Shown here one piece after another: positions 40,780 through 48,223 of a stretch of 64,000 nucleotides of DNA. The notes under the pieces are model-generated. The model made no database searches, was not told where the DNA came from, and saw nothing but the letters and a program-made list of their open reading frames with translations. Position numbers and translations under genes: made by a program. The stretch is taken from contig NZ_LOHS01000072.1 in assembly GCF_001642995.1 (NCBI RefSeq), forward strand, positions 1 through 64,000, written 5' to 3'. Source of the stretch: Streptomyces jeddahensis. GTDB lineage: Bacteria; Actinomycetota; Actinomycetes; Streptomycetales; Streptomycetaceae. How positions within the stretch are numbered: position 1 is the first letter of the stretch; each line of letters opens with the position of its first letter.

Positions 40780-40823
40780 CCGAACCTCACTGGTCCTGTG
40801 CTCATCCGAACCTCACTGGTCCT
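40775..40823. repeat. 26-bp tandem duplication at the cpaB-cpaE junction
   Basis: CTCATCCGAACCTCACTGGT-CCT occurs at 40775-40797 and again at 40801-40823. On the coding strand each copy carries GGACCAGTGAGGTTCGGATG, i.e. the cpaB stop region and an ATG. The first ATG opens a nine-codon frame whose TGA overlaps the second ATG (ATGA), which is the cpaE start. Confidence 0.85.
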
Positions 40824-41517
40824 CGTCGAGGGAGTACGAGCGATCTCCCGGGGGGATGGTCGTGTCGCTGCCGGGCGCGACGAGGGCGAGCCGCACGTGC
40901 TCGGCGAAGGACTCGGCGTAGGCGACGCGCTGCGCGTCCTTGGTGTCGAGGGCGAAGGTGATCGGGACGGCCTCCGTGGGCGCGTTCTGGTCGTCGTTCT
41001 TCGGCTCGAGCGCGGTGAGCCGTCCGACGTCGAGGACGCGCGCGTTCGGCACGATGATCCGCGAGATGGGCTTCTCGCGGTCGGTCTCGCCGCCGAAGGT
41101 CGCGTAGATGTTCACCGTGGAGCCGGGGGTGATCTTGCCCGCGACGCCGGTCGCGGCGTCGATCATGATGGCGATCTCCTGCTCACCAGGCCTGAGCGCG
41201 GGCTGCTTGACGATCATGTCGCTCTGCAGCAGCGAGCCCTTGCGCAGCGTGGTGACGGCGATCTTCCCACTGATCTCGGAGAGGTCGGTGACCGCGGTCT
41301 CCGGCAGCCAGCGCTTCGGCATCTTCACCTTCTCGAAGGCGCCGCTGCTCAGCCTGGTGTACGGCGGGATGTCCGACTTCAGTTCGTACGCGGTGACTTC
41401 GGGGCCCACCTTCGAATTCACATCGCTGATCACCGACAGCACGCCGACGAAGGCGGCGAAGGCGCACAGGACCGAGATGAGCAGAAGTATGACGCCGCGA
41501 CGCTGACGGGAATTCAT
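40813..41517 (-). CDS. cpaB: Flp pilus assembly protein CpaB (RcpC)
   Basis: 234 aa. One N-terminal membrane helix (RRGVILLLISVLCAFAAFVG VLSV, split here), then an SAF/beta-clip domain (YELKSDIPPYTRLSSGAFEK, AVTTLRKGSLLQSDMIVK) and the CpaB/RcpC region (IAIMIDAATGVAGKITPGST VNIYATF, split). Periplasmic/extracytoplasmic Tad component; in Gram-negatives it supports the secretin, so in this monoderm it probably contacts the wall. First core tad gene after the Zn-ribbon gene (114-bp gap). Confidence 0.9.
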   Translation of the reverse strand: MNSRQRRGVILLLISVLCAFAAFVGVLSVISDVNSKVGPEVTAYELKSDIPPYTRLSSGAFEKVKMPKRWLPETAVTDLSEISGKIAVTTLRKGSLLQSDMIVKQPALRPGEQEIAIMIDAATGVAGKITPGSTVNIYATFGGETDREKPISRIIVPNARVLDVGRLTALEPKNDDQNAPTEAVPITFALDTKDAQRVAYAESFAEHVRLALVAPGSDTTIPPGDRSYSLDEDQ

Positions 41518-41631
41518 GAGCGGATGAACCTCGTTCGAGATCTGGGCCGTTGACGGTCGTGCATCTCACACGGCTCGTATGGGGGGACGGGGACGGGAAC
41601 GGGGGGACGGTTCGGGTGGGGTCGTGCACGG

Positions 41632-42513
41632 CTATGACGTGCCGGGTGCCTGCGCCCCGTGGGTAGGGACACCAGGGGCCTGCGTTTGGTTCTCAGGCGG
41701 ATTGAGCGGCGCGGTGCAAAAGCAGCAGCGGTCGCCGATCAGTTCCATGCCGCACCAGGTGCAGCGCTCGCGCCGGACGGACGCGACCAGTTGGTAGAGC
41801 GTGTAGAGGTCGGGGAAGTACGTGGCGAACTCGATCAGCTTGGATGTGCCCCACCAACGGGCCGAGTCTGCGGGCATCCCCACCTCCTGCACGCCCTGCA
41901 CCTGCCAGGACGGGGCCAGGGTCCCGGTGACCCAGTCGGACTGGAGCTGGCCCCGGGCGACGGCGAGGTGCGTGGCGTAGTTGGGTCCGGCGAGCCGGGC
42001 GTCGGGGCCGAGCCGGACCAGCTGGGGCTGCGGGGCCGCGACGACGCCGAACTGGGAGCCGGGCAACCAGGACTTGGCATGCGTCTTGAGGTCGACGGGG
42101 ACGTGGTCGAGCTTGGCGACCGAGTTCAGCAGGGCGCCGGCGTGGATGTAGTAGGGCAGCAGCCGGGACGCCGCGGCCACGACCCCGGCGCTAAAGTCGC
42201 AGACGGAGAGCTGCCGGAGCTGCCGGACCAGGACCGCCACGCCCAGCGGCGGCAGTTCGGACCTGATGACCGCGATGCGGTCGCTCTCGAGGATCGACCG
42301 TACGGTGTGCAGCCGCCGCTCGTATGCCACGTCCAGCGTCGCCGGGTGGACGATCACCGCGTACCCGAACTGCTCGAGCAGCATGTGCATGTCGCCGAGT
42401 GCCGCATCCAGCGGCTGCTCGTGCGGCGGGCGCAGGAGGGCCGCCGTGGGCGTCTGCTGATCCGTGGCCGGTAGCACCAGGTCGGCACTGGTGACTGCTA
42501 TCGCGGTCGGCAC
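41632..42513 (-). CDS. Zn-ribbon protein associated with the Tad locus (unknown function)
   Basis: 293 aa, no family I can name. Soluble, with a long alpha/beta N-terminal part (QPLDAALGDMHMLLEQFGYAV IVHPATL, split here; SDRIAVIRSELPPLGVAVLV) and a C-terminal rubredoxin/zinc-ribbon-like motif CTWCGMELIGDRCCFCTAPL (two CxxC knuckles). Ends in a Pro/Gln/Thr tail. It heads the leftward tad gene set and is divergent from the pilin-headed gene across the GGGCCC array, so it may also be controlled by that array. Possible adaptor or regulator. Confidence 0.75.
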   Translation of the reverse strand: MPTAIAVTSADLVLPATDQQTPTAALLRPPHEQPLDAALGDMHMLLEQFGYAVIVHPATLDVAYERRLHTVRSILESDRIAVIRSELPPLGVAVLVRQLRQLSVCDFSAGVVAAASRLLPYYIHAGALLNSVAKLDHVPVDLKTHAKSWLPGSQFGVVAAPQPQLVRLGPDARLAGPNYATHLAVARGQLQSDWVTGTLAPSWQVQGVQEVGMPADSARWWGTSKLIEFATYFPDLYTLYQLVASVRRERCTWCGMELIGDRCCFCTAPLNPPENQTQAPGVPTHGAQAPGTS

Positions 42514-42689
42514 GTCGGGTTCCCCGTTCCCCGTTGTTCTCCTCGATCACCGGTTAGCCCGGTGGTCGTTGGCGTTCACTGCTCCGTCCAGCTGCCTCAG
42601 CACTTTATCCATGACGTACCACCCAGAAAACGGTTGTTCTTCACTGTGTGGGGGTTCGTTCCGCCCAATCCCGTTTGCGTTCAACGGCC
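42514..42689. other. Divergent intergenic region left of the repeat array
   Basis: 176 bp between the start of the Zn-ribbon gene and the repeat array, somewhat AT-richer than average (42545-42680). Presumably the promoter of the leftward tad genes. No dyad or gene recognised. Confidence 0.4.
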
Positions 42690-42805
42690 TTGGGCCTGTC
42701 CTTGGGCTGGCCTTGGGCTGGCCTTGGGTCTCAGCGTGGGCCTGGGCTTGGGCCTCGGCTTGGGCCTGCGGGCCCATGTGGGCGGGTGCGCCCCGCGGTT
42801 AGCCT
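42690..42805 (+). promoter_or_regulatory. Tad-regulon promoter with seven-unit repeat array
   Basis: Seven units of TTGGGCCT or variants start at 42690, 42702, 42713, 42724, 42736, 42748 and 42760 (spacing 12, 11, 11, 12, 12, 12). The last joins the palindrome TTGGGCCT-N2-GGGCCCATG (42760-42778); 21 nt later is TAGCCT (42800-42805). Predicted transcript start about 42812, which leaves room for the GAGGGGT ribosome site of the GTG at 42843. This is the longest perfect-phase array of the five sites. Confidence 0.7.
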
Positions 42806-42842
42806 CCGAGCGCCACAGTGGACTGGTGTGAGGGGTGCAGAG

Positions 42843-44390
42843 GTGGTCCTGGGGGACGGCAAAGCGCCGAGATGCAGAGGGAACGACCGGGGTGCCGGTG
42901 CACTCGAGTACGTCGGTGCCGTCATCGTGATGGTGGCGATCGTCGGCGCGCTGCTCGCGACCGAGGTGGGAAAGCAGATCGCCGGGAGCTTCGCCCAGCA
43001 CGTGTGCCGTGCGCTGGGCGGCGGCGACTGCGGATCGACCGGTCCGAACGCCGGCAAGCCCCTCACCGACGCCGACTTCGAGCCCGCCCTCTGCCAGATC
43101 TCCTCGATCACCGACAAGGCCGGCTCCAAGGCCAAGGTGCTGTTCGTGGAGTTCGGCAAGGAGTACGGCTTCCAGGAGCAGCGGTTCAAGGCCAACACCG
43201 ACGTCAACAAGGACGGCAAGGTCGACGACAAGGACGAGCTGGTGTACATGACGTTCACCGACGCCGCGTCCGTCGCCGCGAAGAAGGACTGGAAGCCGGG
43301 GGCGAAGGTCGGGAAGTTCGGCTCGGACAAGGTCGAGCTCGGCGCGGGCATCAAGGTGACCAACGGGGACACCTGGGTGTTCGAGAGCGAAGAAGAGGCC
43401 AAGCAGTTCCGGGACGACATCGAGAAACTGCAGATGTACGAGATGCGGCGCCAGTCCCCCGGCGGCGCCGAGGCCAGCGTCGGCGACAGCATCCTCTACC
43501 TCTTCGGGACCGGGCCCCTCAAGGACGAGGAGGAGACCCGCGAGCGGGTCGAGAAGGGCCTGGGCGGCGACCGGCAGATCTCCTACGGCAAGGTCGGGCT
43601 CGAGCTCTCGGCGGCGGGCGGCATGAAGCTGTCGGCGGCCGACGAGAAGAAGCTCAGCGCCACGCTCGGCGGCAACTTCAAGTTCTCGCCGGATGTCACG
43701 TGGACGGACAACAAGTACAAGAACACCAAGTCGTACACGTACTCCGCGGCCATCGAGTACGGCACCAAGGTCGGGTACGAGGCCGGGCCGCTCAGCGGTG
43801 AGTACTCCGCGTCGACCACGCAGACCGGCACCATCACGGTCACGCACGACAAGGCGACCGGCAAGCTGATCCGCATCGACATGACGCGCACCGTCGAGAA
43901 GGGCGGCACCAAGGACGGCGCGAAGGTCGGCGGCGACAACGGCAAGAGCGGCGACGACAAGCGGGGCGGCAGCGGAAGCGCCAAGGGCACCGACAACCAG
44001 ACCGGCATCGAGGTCGTCACCAACTCGGTCAGCTTCGACCCGGGCCCCGAGGGCGACGCCGACCGGGCTGTCGCGGAGAAGTGGCTCGACGGCTACGGCG
44101 ACAACGCGGCCCCCTTCACGTACATGTTCGACGACCACGCGCCGACGTCGCGGCCGGGCGCCGACGACCCGTTCGGGCAGCTGCTCTTCGACAAGGGCAA
44201 GTCCAGCAAGACGGTGTACACGGGCCAGACGGAGGCGGCGGAGTACGGCTTCGAGCTGAACCTCGGGCTGAGCCTCGGCTTCTCGGTGAGCACCGAGAAG
44301 AAGGAGGAGATGCTCAACGACGCGCAGTTCCTCGGGGCCCCGCGGAACGGACACCGGTCGTACGTTCCCTACAGCTACTGTGCGCAGTGA
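42843..44390 (+). CDS. Pilin-headed large secreted protein of unknown function
   Basis: 515 aa from the GTG at 42843 (GAGGGGT upstream; GTG 42828 is the alternative). The leader of about 17 residues ends GNDRG, followed by AGALEYVGAVIVMVAIVGAL: G, then E at +5 and Y at +6, the Flp cleavage rule, so it reads as a giant prepilin. After the helix come Cys-containing VCRALGGGDCGS, an acidic region with DVNKDGKVDDKDELVY (EF-hand/dockerin-like calcium loop), helical segments, and a beta-rich C-terminal half (KSYTYSAAIEYGTKVGYEAG, STTQTGTITVTHDKATGKLI). It lacks the four-helix module and nuclease motifs of the two toxins. Possibly an effector or adhesin displayed by the Tad machine; function unknown. 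Confidence 0.7.
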   Translation: MVLGDGKAPRCRGNDRGAGALEYVGAVIVMVAIVGALLATEVGKQIAGSFAQHVCRALGGGDCGSTGPNAGKPLTDADFEPALCQISSITDKAGSKAKVLFVEFGKEYGFQEQRFKANTDVNKDGKVDDKDELVYMTFTDAASVAAKKDWKPGAKVGKFGSDKVELGAGIKVTNGDTWVFESEEEAKQFRDDIEKLQMYEMRRQSPGGAEASVGDSILYLFGTGPLKDEEETRERVEKGLGGDRQISYGKVGLELSAAGGMKLSAADEKKLSATLGGNFKFSPDVTWTDNKYKNTKSYTYSAAIEYGTKVGYEAGPLSGEYSASTTQTGTITVTHDKATGKLIRIDMTRTVEKGGTKDGAKVGGDNGKSGDDKRGGSGSAKGTDNQTGIEVVTNSVSFDPGPEGDADRAVAEKWLDGYGDNAAPFTYMFDDHAPTSRPGADDPFGQLLFDKGKSSKTVYTGQTEAAEYGFELNLGLSLGFSVSTEKKEEMLNDAQFLGAPRNGHRSYVPYSYCAQ

Positions 44391-44431
44391 TCAGGGACCA
44401 GGGACCACGGCAGGCCAGGGAGCGATCGCAT

Positions 44432-45061
44432 ATGAACAGCAGGAATGCCGGTAACGGCCGCAACGGCCGCAAGGACGCACACAGCCGCGGGAGGGGCCGG
44501 GCCTTCGCCGGGCTCGTCACCGGGGTGTGCGCTGCCGCCCTGCTCCTCACCGGGTGCGGCGGGGGCGACCAGGAGGCGGGCTCGGTGCCCAGCGGCTGGG
44601 GCACGCTGAAGACGAAGGGCGTGGACGTCTCGTACCCCAAGGGCTCCGGCGGATACGTGGAGCAGAGCGCCGCCGAGCGCAGCAAGCACAACGCGGCCGC
44701 GGCTGTCCGCACCGAGGACGGCACGATCGTCTCCACGATCACCGTGCAGCTGGACTTCACCAACGCCGACTCGGCCGAGGAGGCGGCCATCGCCGCCGAG
44801 GCCGGTGTGCAGCTGGGCTCGACCCTCAAGGGCCAGAAGGACGTGAAGCTGGCCGGGACGGACGACGCCAAGCGGGTGGACTTCGAGTTCAGCTCGACCG
44901 GTGAACAGGACACGCCGCCGAAGGGCACCCGTATCCACGGCGTGATCCTCACCGGGCTCGACTCGCAGAAGAAGACCTTCGCGGTCCGCATCGACGCGCA
45001 GAAGGGCGCGCTGGACGACGCCGACCTGAACAAGATCATCGACTCGGTCCAGGTGCACTGA
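44432..45061 (+). CDS. Secreted lipoprotein downstream of the pilin-headed protein
   Basis: 209 aa from the ATG at 44432. A basic start and FAGLVTGVCAAALLLTGC then GGGD gives a clear lipobox. The mature domain (WGTLKTKGVDVSYPKGSGG, FTNADSAEEAAIAAEAGVQL, RVDFEFSSTG, LNKIIDSVQVH) looks like a PsbP/LpqN-type alpha/beta lipoprotein domain. It is 41 bp after the preceding gene and 2 bp before the next, so it is part of the same transcription unit. May be a surface immunity protein or chaperone for the pilin-headed protein (inference). Confidence 0.82.
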   Translation: MNSRNAGNGRNGRKDAHSRGRGRAFAGLVTGVCAAALLLTGCGGGDQEAGSVPSGWGTLKTKGVDVSYPKGSGGYVEQSAAERSKHNAAAAVRTEDGTIVSTITVQLDFTNADSAEEAAIAAEAGVQLGSTLKGQKDVKLAGTDDAKRVDFEFSSTGEQDTPPKGTRIHGVILTGLDSQKKTFAVRIDAQKGALDDADLNKIIDSVQVH

Positions 45062-45063
45062 CC

Positions 45064-45495
45064 ATGGAGATTCCCGGTTCCGGGTACGTCGTCGTCGGGG
45101 CCCTCGTGGTCTTCTTCGGCTGGCTGACGGTGAAGTACGCCCGCCGTCTGGTGACGGTCGCGCGGATGATGCGCAGCGGCACGCGGACCACGGGGACGTG
45201 CGTCCGCGTCGAGACCGAGCCGTACAACCGCTCCGACGCGACGCGGCACTTCTTCGCCTTCCGGACGGCCGACGGCCGCGACGTCGAGTTCGAGGACCTC
45301 GCGGGCTGGTCCCTGAAGGAGGGCACCGAGGTCACGGTCGCCTACGACCCGCGCGATCCCGGGCGGACGGCGACCATAGCCGGCCGCGGCAGCTGGCCAC
45401 CCGTCCTGCAGTCTCTCGCGCTGGTCGCCGGGTGCGGCATGGCCACGCTCGGCTTCACCGCCGTCTTCGTCTACCAGGTGATAGGAGGCAACTGA
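45064..45495 (+). CDS. DUF3592-like membrane protein
   Basis: 143 aa with a membrane helix at each end (GYVVVGALVVFFGWLTV and LALVAGCGMATLGFTAVFVY) around a small beta domain: GTRTTGTCVRVETEPY, RHFFAFRTADGRDVEFE and VTVAYDPRDPGRTA, the DUF3592 pattern. Starts 2 bp after the lipoprotein stop. Function of the family is not known. Confidence 0.85.
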   Translation: MEIPGSGYVVVGALVVFFGWLTVKYARRLVTVARMMRSGTRTTGTCVRVETEPYNRSDATRHFFAFRTADGRDVEFEDLAGWSLKEGTEVTVAYDPRDPGRTATIAGRGSWPPVLQSLALVAGCGMATLGFTAVFVYQVIGGN

Positions 45496-45525
45496 CATGC
45501 CCTGCCCGCACTCCGGAGGCACGTG

Positions 45526-45978
45526 ATGTCGTACTACCGCGCGTCCGCGTCCACGTCCCGCAGCGGCCGGAAGGGAAACGTCCTCGCGTTCACGCGCGCG
45601 TGGGCCGCGGGCATCGTCGTGCTCGCCGTCTCCGAGTACGTGCAGATGTCCCTGGTCTACGACACGTTCGTCGGGCCGCGCGGCCCCCGCTCCTTCGGCG
45701 GCGCCGTGCTCCTCGTCCACCTGCCGAACCTGGTGTGCCTGGCGCTGGCCACCTGGGCCGCGGCCCGCGCACACGCCGAGCCCCACCGCGACCACCTGCT
45801 GCGCCACGCGACCGCCGCGTTCGCCGTCCCGGCGGCCGCGCAGCTCCTGACCCTCGCCCTCCAGTGGAACCGCCCCGGCTTCGGTGCCCTCGACCTGGGC
45901 ATGTCGAGCGCGGTGCTGCTGGCGGGCTGCGCGGTGGGGTGGGCGGCGGAACGGTGGCAGGTGCAGCGGGACAGCTGA
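45526..45978 (+). CDS. Hypothetical four-helix membrane protein
   Basis: 150 aa from the ATG at 45526 (CGGAGG upstream). About four membrane helices: VLAFTRAWAAGIVVLAVSEY, AVLLVHLPNLVCLALATWAA, AAFAVPAAAQLLTLALQW and MSSAVLLAGCAVGWAAE. Not recognised. It is 30 bp after the DUF3592 gene and last in the run that begins with the pilin-headed protein. Confidence 0.72.
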   Translation: MSYYRASASTSRSGRKGNVLAFTRAWAAGIVVLAVSEYVQMSLVYDTFVGPRGPRSFGGAVLLVHLPNLVCLALATWAAARAHAEPHRDHLLRHATAAFAVPAAAQLLTLALQWNRPGFGALDLGMSSAVLLAGCAVGWAAERWQVQRDS

Positions 45979-46126
45979 GCGGAGCGTCATCCTCACTCGC
46001 GTGACGGCTCACCGACGGGCTGCGACCCACCACTCGGGATCGCCACGACCGGCCGCTCAGGCGGCGCGGCCCTCGAAGCGGAACTACACCGCCCAGGTGG
46101 ACAGCTCGCACAGGAATTTCGCAGTA

Positions 46127-46168
46127 GGCCCCGGCCGCCCTGGGGTGTGGGCAGACGGGGCCGGGGCC
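46127..46168. terminator. Hairpin between convergent genes
   Basis: GGCCCCGGCC (46127-46136) pairs with GGCCGGGGCC (46159-46168). It lies in the 262-bp gap between the membrane protein gene and the leftward asparaginase; the rest of the gap shows nothing else. Confidence 0.65.
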
Positions 46169-46240
46169 GCTCGGGCAACGGCGCGTGAACCGAGCGGAGC
46201 TCACGGGCGGCGCGGGTAGGGCGTGAGCCAAGGTCGGTGG

Positions 46241-47200
46241 CTACTCGCGCAGGATCCGTGCGGCGCGCACCACGCCGACCGGCTTGCCATGCCCGAGGAC
46301 GGGGGCGGTGGCCAGTTCCGTGAGGGCTTCCTCGGTGTCCGTGGCGACGCCGAGTCGCCGTAGTGCGGCGATCATGACGACGGAGCGGGCGCGGGTCGAG
46401 CCGTCGGCGATTTTCAGGGCGACGGAGGAGCCGTCGGGGAGTGCCAGCGCGTAGACGCCTTCCGCGCCGTCCTTGGCGACCGATCCGGGAAGTGCGCCCA
46501 TGAGCCGGGTCACGTCCCGGCCAGTTCCGCCGACGTATTCGGCATGCGCGTTCATCGCGTAGGCGACCTGCCGTTCCAGCGATCCGGGCCGGCTGGTCGC
46601 CAGCTTGGCGAACGCGCGTGCCAGGCCCTGGTAGCCGATGGCGAACAGCGGCGCTCCGCAGCCGTCGACGCCGGTCGCGGCGACCTTTTCGCCGGCCAGG
46701 TCCTCGATCGTCTCGCGCAGTGCGCGCTGCAGCGGGTGGTGCGGGTCCAGGTAGGTAGCCGTGTCCCAGTCGTTGGCGACGCAGGTGGCGAGCATCGCGG
46801 CGTGCTTGCCCGAGCAGTTCATGGTCAGCGGGGTCGGGACGCCGCCTTCGGCCAGGTAGGTGCGCAGCGCGGCCTCGCCTATGGGCAGTGCGGCGGTGCA
46901 CTGCAGTGCCTCGGTGTCGAGGCCGGCGTCCTTGAGGATCCTGCGTACGCCGTCGAGGTGGAAGGCTTCGCCGGAGTGGCTTGCACAGGCCAGGGCCAGC
47001 AGTTCGCCGTCGAGGTCGAGCCCGGCGCGCAACATGCCGAGTGCCTGCAGGGGTTTGTTGGACGACCGGGGATACATCGGGCGGTCCGCCTCACCGATGC
47101 TGAGCACGGTCTGCCCCTCCGGCCCGGCCGCGTAGACCGTTCCGTGGTGCACAGATTCGAGGAAGTCTCCTCGCCAGACCTCTGCCACCACCGCGTGCAT
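46241..47200 (-). CDS. L-asparaginase II-type amidohydrolase
   Basis: 319 aa from the ATG at 47200 (AGGGAGC upstream). Member of the PF06089 asparaginase family: VAEVWRGDFLESVHHGTV, YPRSSNKPLQALGMLRAG (SSxKP), LACASHSGEAFHLDGV, LTMNCSGKHAAMLATC (NCSGKH), GVDGCGAPLFAIGYQGLA. Cytoplasmic. Hydrolyses asparagine to aspartate and ammonia. Divergent from a GntR regulator across a 225-bp region with a perfect palindrome; with the secreted isoaspartyl peptidase 3 kb away it suggests an asparagine-salvage locus. Confidence 0.9.
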   Translation of the reverse strand: MHAVVAEVWRGDFLESVHHGTVYAAGPEGQTVLSIGEADRPMYPRSSNKPLQALGMLRAGLDLDGELLALACASHSGEAFHLDGVRRILKDAGLDTEALQCTAALPIGEAALRTYLAEGGVPTPLTMNCSGKHAAMLATCVANDWDTATYLDPHHPLQRALRETIEDLAGEKVAATGVDGCGAPLFAIGYQGLARAFAKLATSRPGSLERQVAYAMNAHAEYVGGTGRDVTRLMGALPGSVAKDGAEGVYALALPDGSSVALKIADGSTRARSVVMIAALRRLGVATDTEEALTELATAPVLGHGKPVGVVRAARILRE

Positions 47201-47243
47201 AGCGCGCTCCCTACCTCTTCGGCCGAACCGGCCGGGCGACTTC

Positions 47244-47257
47244 AACTGTTAACAGTT
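47244..47257. promoter_or_regulatory. GntR-type operator between asparaginase and gntR
   Basis: AACTGTTAACAGTT is a perfect 14-bp palindrome, 44 bp upstream of the asparaginase start. FadR-subfamily GntR sites centre on GTNNNAC, compatible with CTGTTAACAG. A TTGACA box at 47297-47302 and CTGTCAA at 47332-47338 suggest further half sites or a promoter. Confidence 0.55.
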
Positions 47258-47425
47258 ATCACTTTGAAGGCGTGCGCGTCGATGCCGCGCGGAGTATTGA
47301 CAGACCCCGACCAGCCCCTGTCCACTGTCATCTGTCAACACTTTGCCGCTGCAGTCGCGGGCCCCGGACACACCCGTGGCCTCGCGATTCGCCAGCGGTC
47401 AGCTTTGAACGGACGGGAGGCACAC

Positions 47426-48091
47426 ATGCCTGACACCCTTCAGCGCGGCCTTGCCGTCCAGATGGTCGAGACGCTTCGCGAACGCCTCCTCAGCGGCCAG
47501 ATCGCCTCCGGTACCCGGATCAACGAGGTCGAGCTCGCCCGCGAGCTGAACATCAGCAGGGGGCCCCTGCGCGAGGCGATCCGGCAACTCGTCAGTGAGG
47601 GCCTCCTGGTGCACCGCCCCAACAAGGGCGCTGTCGTGTTCGAGGCCGAGCCGGACGAGGTGGAGGCGCTCTTCGAGTTGCGCTCAGCGCTCGAGACCGC
47701 CGCCGCGCGCCTGGCCGCCGTACGACGCGACCGCAAGGACATCACCGCGCTGCGCCGCGCCTGCGAACGGTCGAGGAAACTCCTCGCCGCGGGCCGCCAG
47801 TTCGTCCACCACACCGACCTCGACTTCCATCGCGCGCTGCTCGACGCGGCCCGCAGCCCCCGCATCACCGAGCAGGTGTGGCGGGTGCACCAGCAGATCA
47901 TCGTGGTGCGCAGCCGGCAGGACGTACCCGGGTCGCACACCGACGCCTCGCTGGCCGACCACGAGGAACTCGCGGAGGCCATCGCCGAGGGGCAGGCCGA
48001 CCGTGCCGCCGAGCTGATGGAAGGCCATCTCGACCGTGTACGGCTGCAGATGATCGCGAGCATGAAGGGCAGCGGCGCCTCCCGCGACTGA
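47426..48091 (+). CDS. GntR-family (FadR/FCD) transcriptional regulator
   Basis: 221 aa from the ATG at 47426 (GGGAGG upstream). Winged HTH: LRERLLSGQIASGTRINEVE, LARELNISRGPLREAIRQLV, LLVHRPNKGAVVF; then the all-helical FCD ligand domain with metal-binding histidines (DLDFHRALLDAARSP, ADHEELAEAI, LMEGHLDRVR). Probably represses or activates the asparaginase and the downstream antiporter/peptidase genes in response to an acidic metabolite such as aspartate. Confidence 0.92.
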   Translation: MPDTLQRGLAVQMVETLRERLLSGQIASGTRINEVELARELNISRGPLREAIRQLVSEGLLVHRPNKGAVVFEAEPDEVEALFELRSALETAAARLAAVRRDRKDITALRRACERSRKLLAAGRQFVHHTDLDFHRALLDAARSPRITEQVWRVHQQIIVVRSRQDVPGSHTDASLADHEELAEAIAEGQADRAAELMEGHLDRVRLQMIASMKGSGASRD

Positions 48092-48223
48092 CGATCCACG
48101 TCCGGCGCCGCTGTTCTCCTCCCTTACCGCTCCCCCAATACCCGCCTGCGCTCCCCACGCGCTTCTTTTCCACGCCCTCGTACCCGTCTGCCGGCATGCC
48201 CGGCTCCGAGGAGTACCGTCCCC

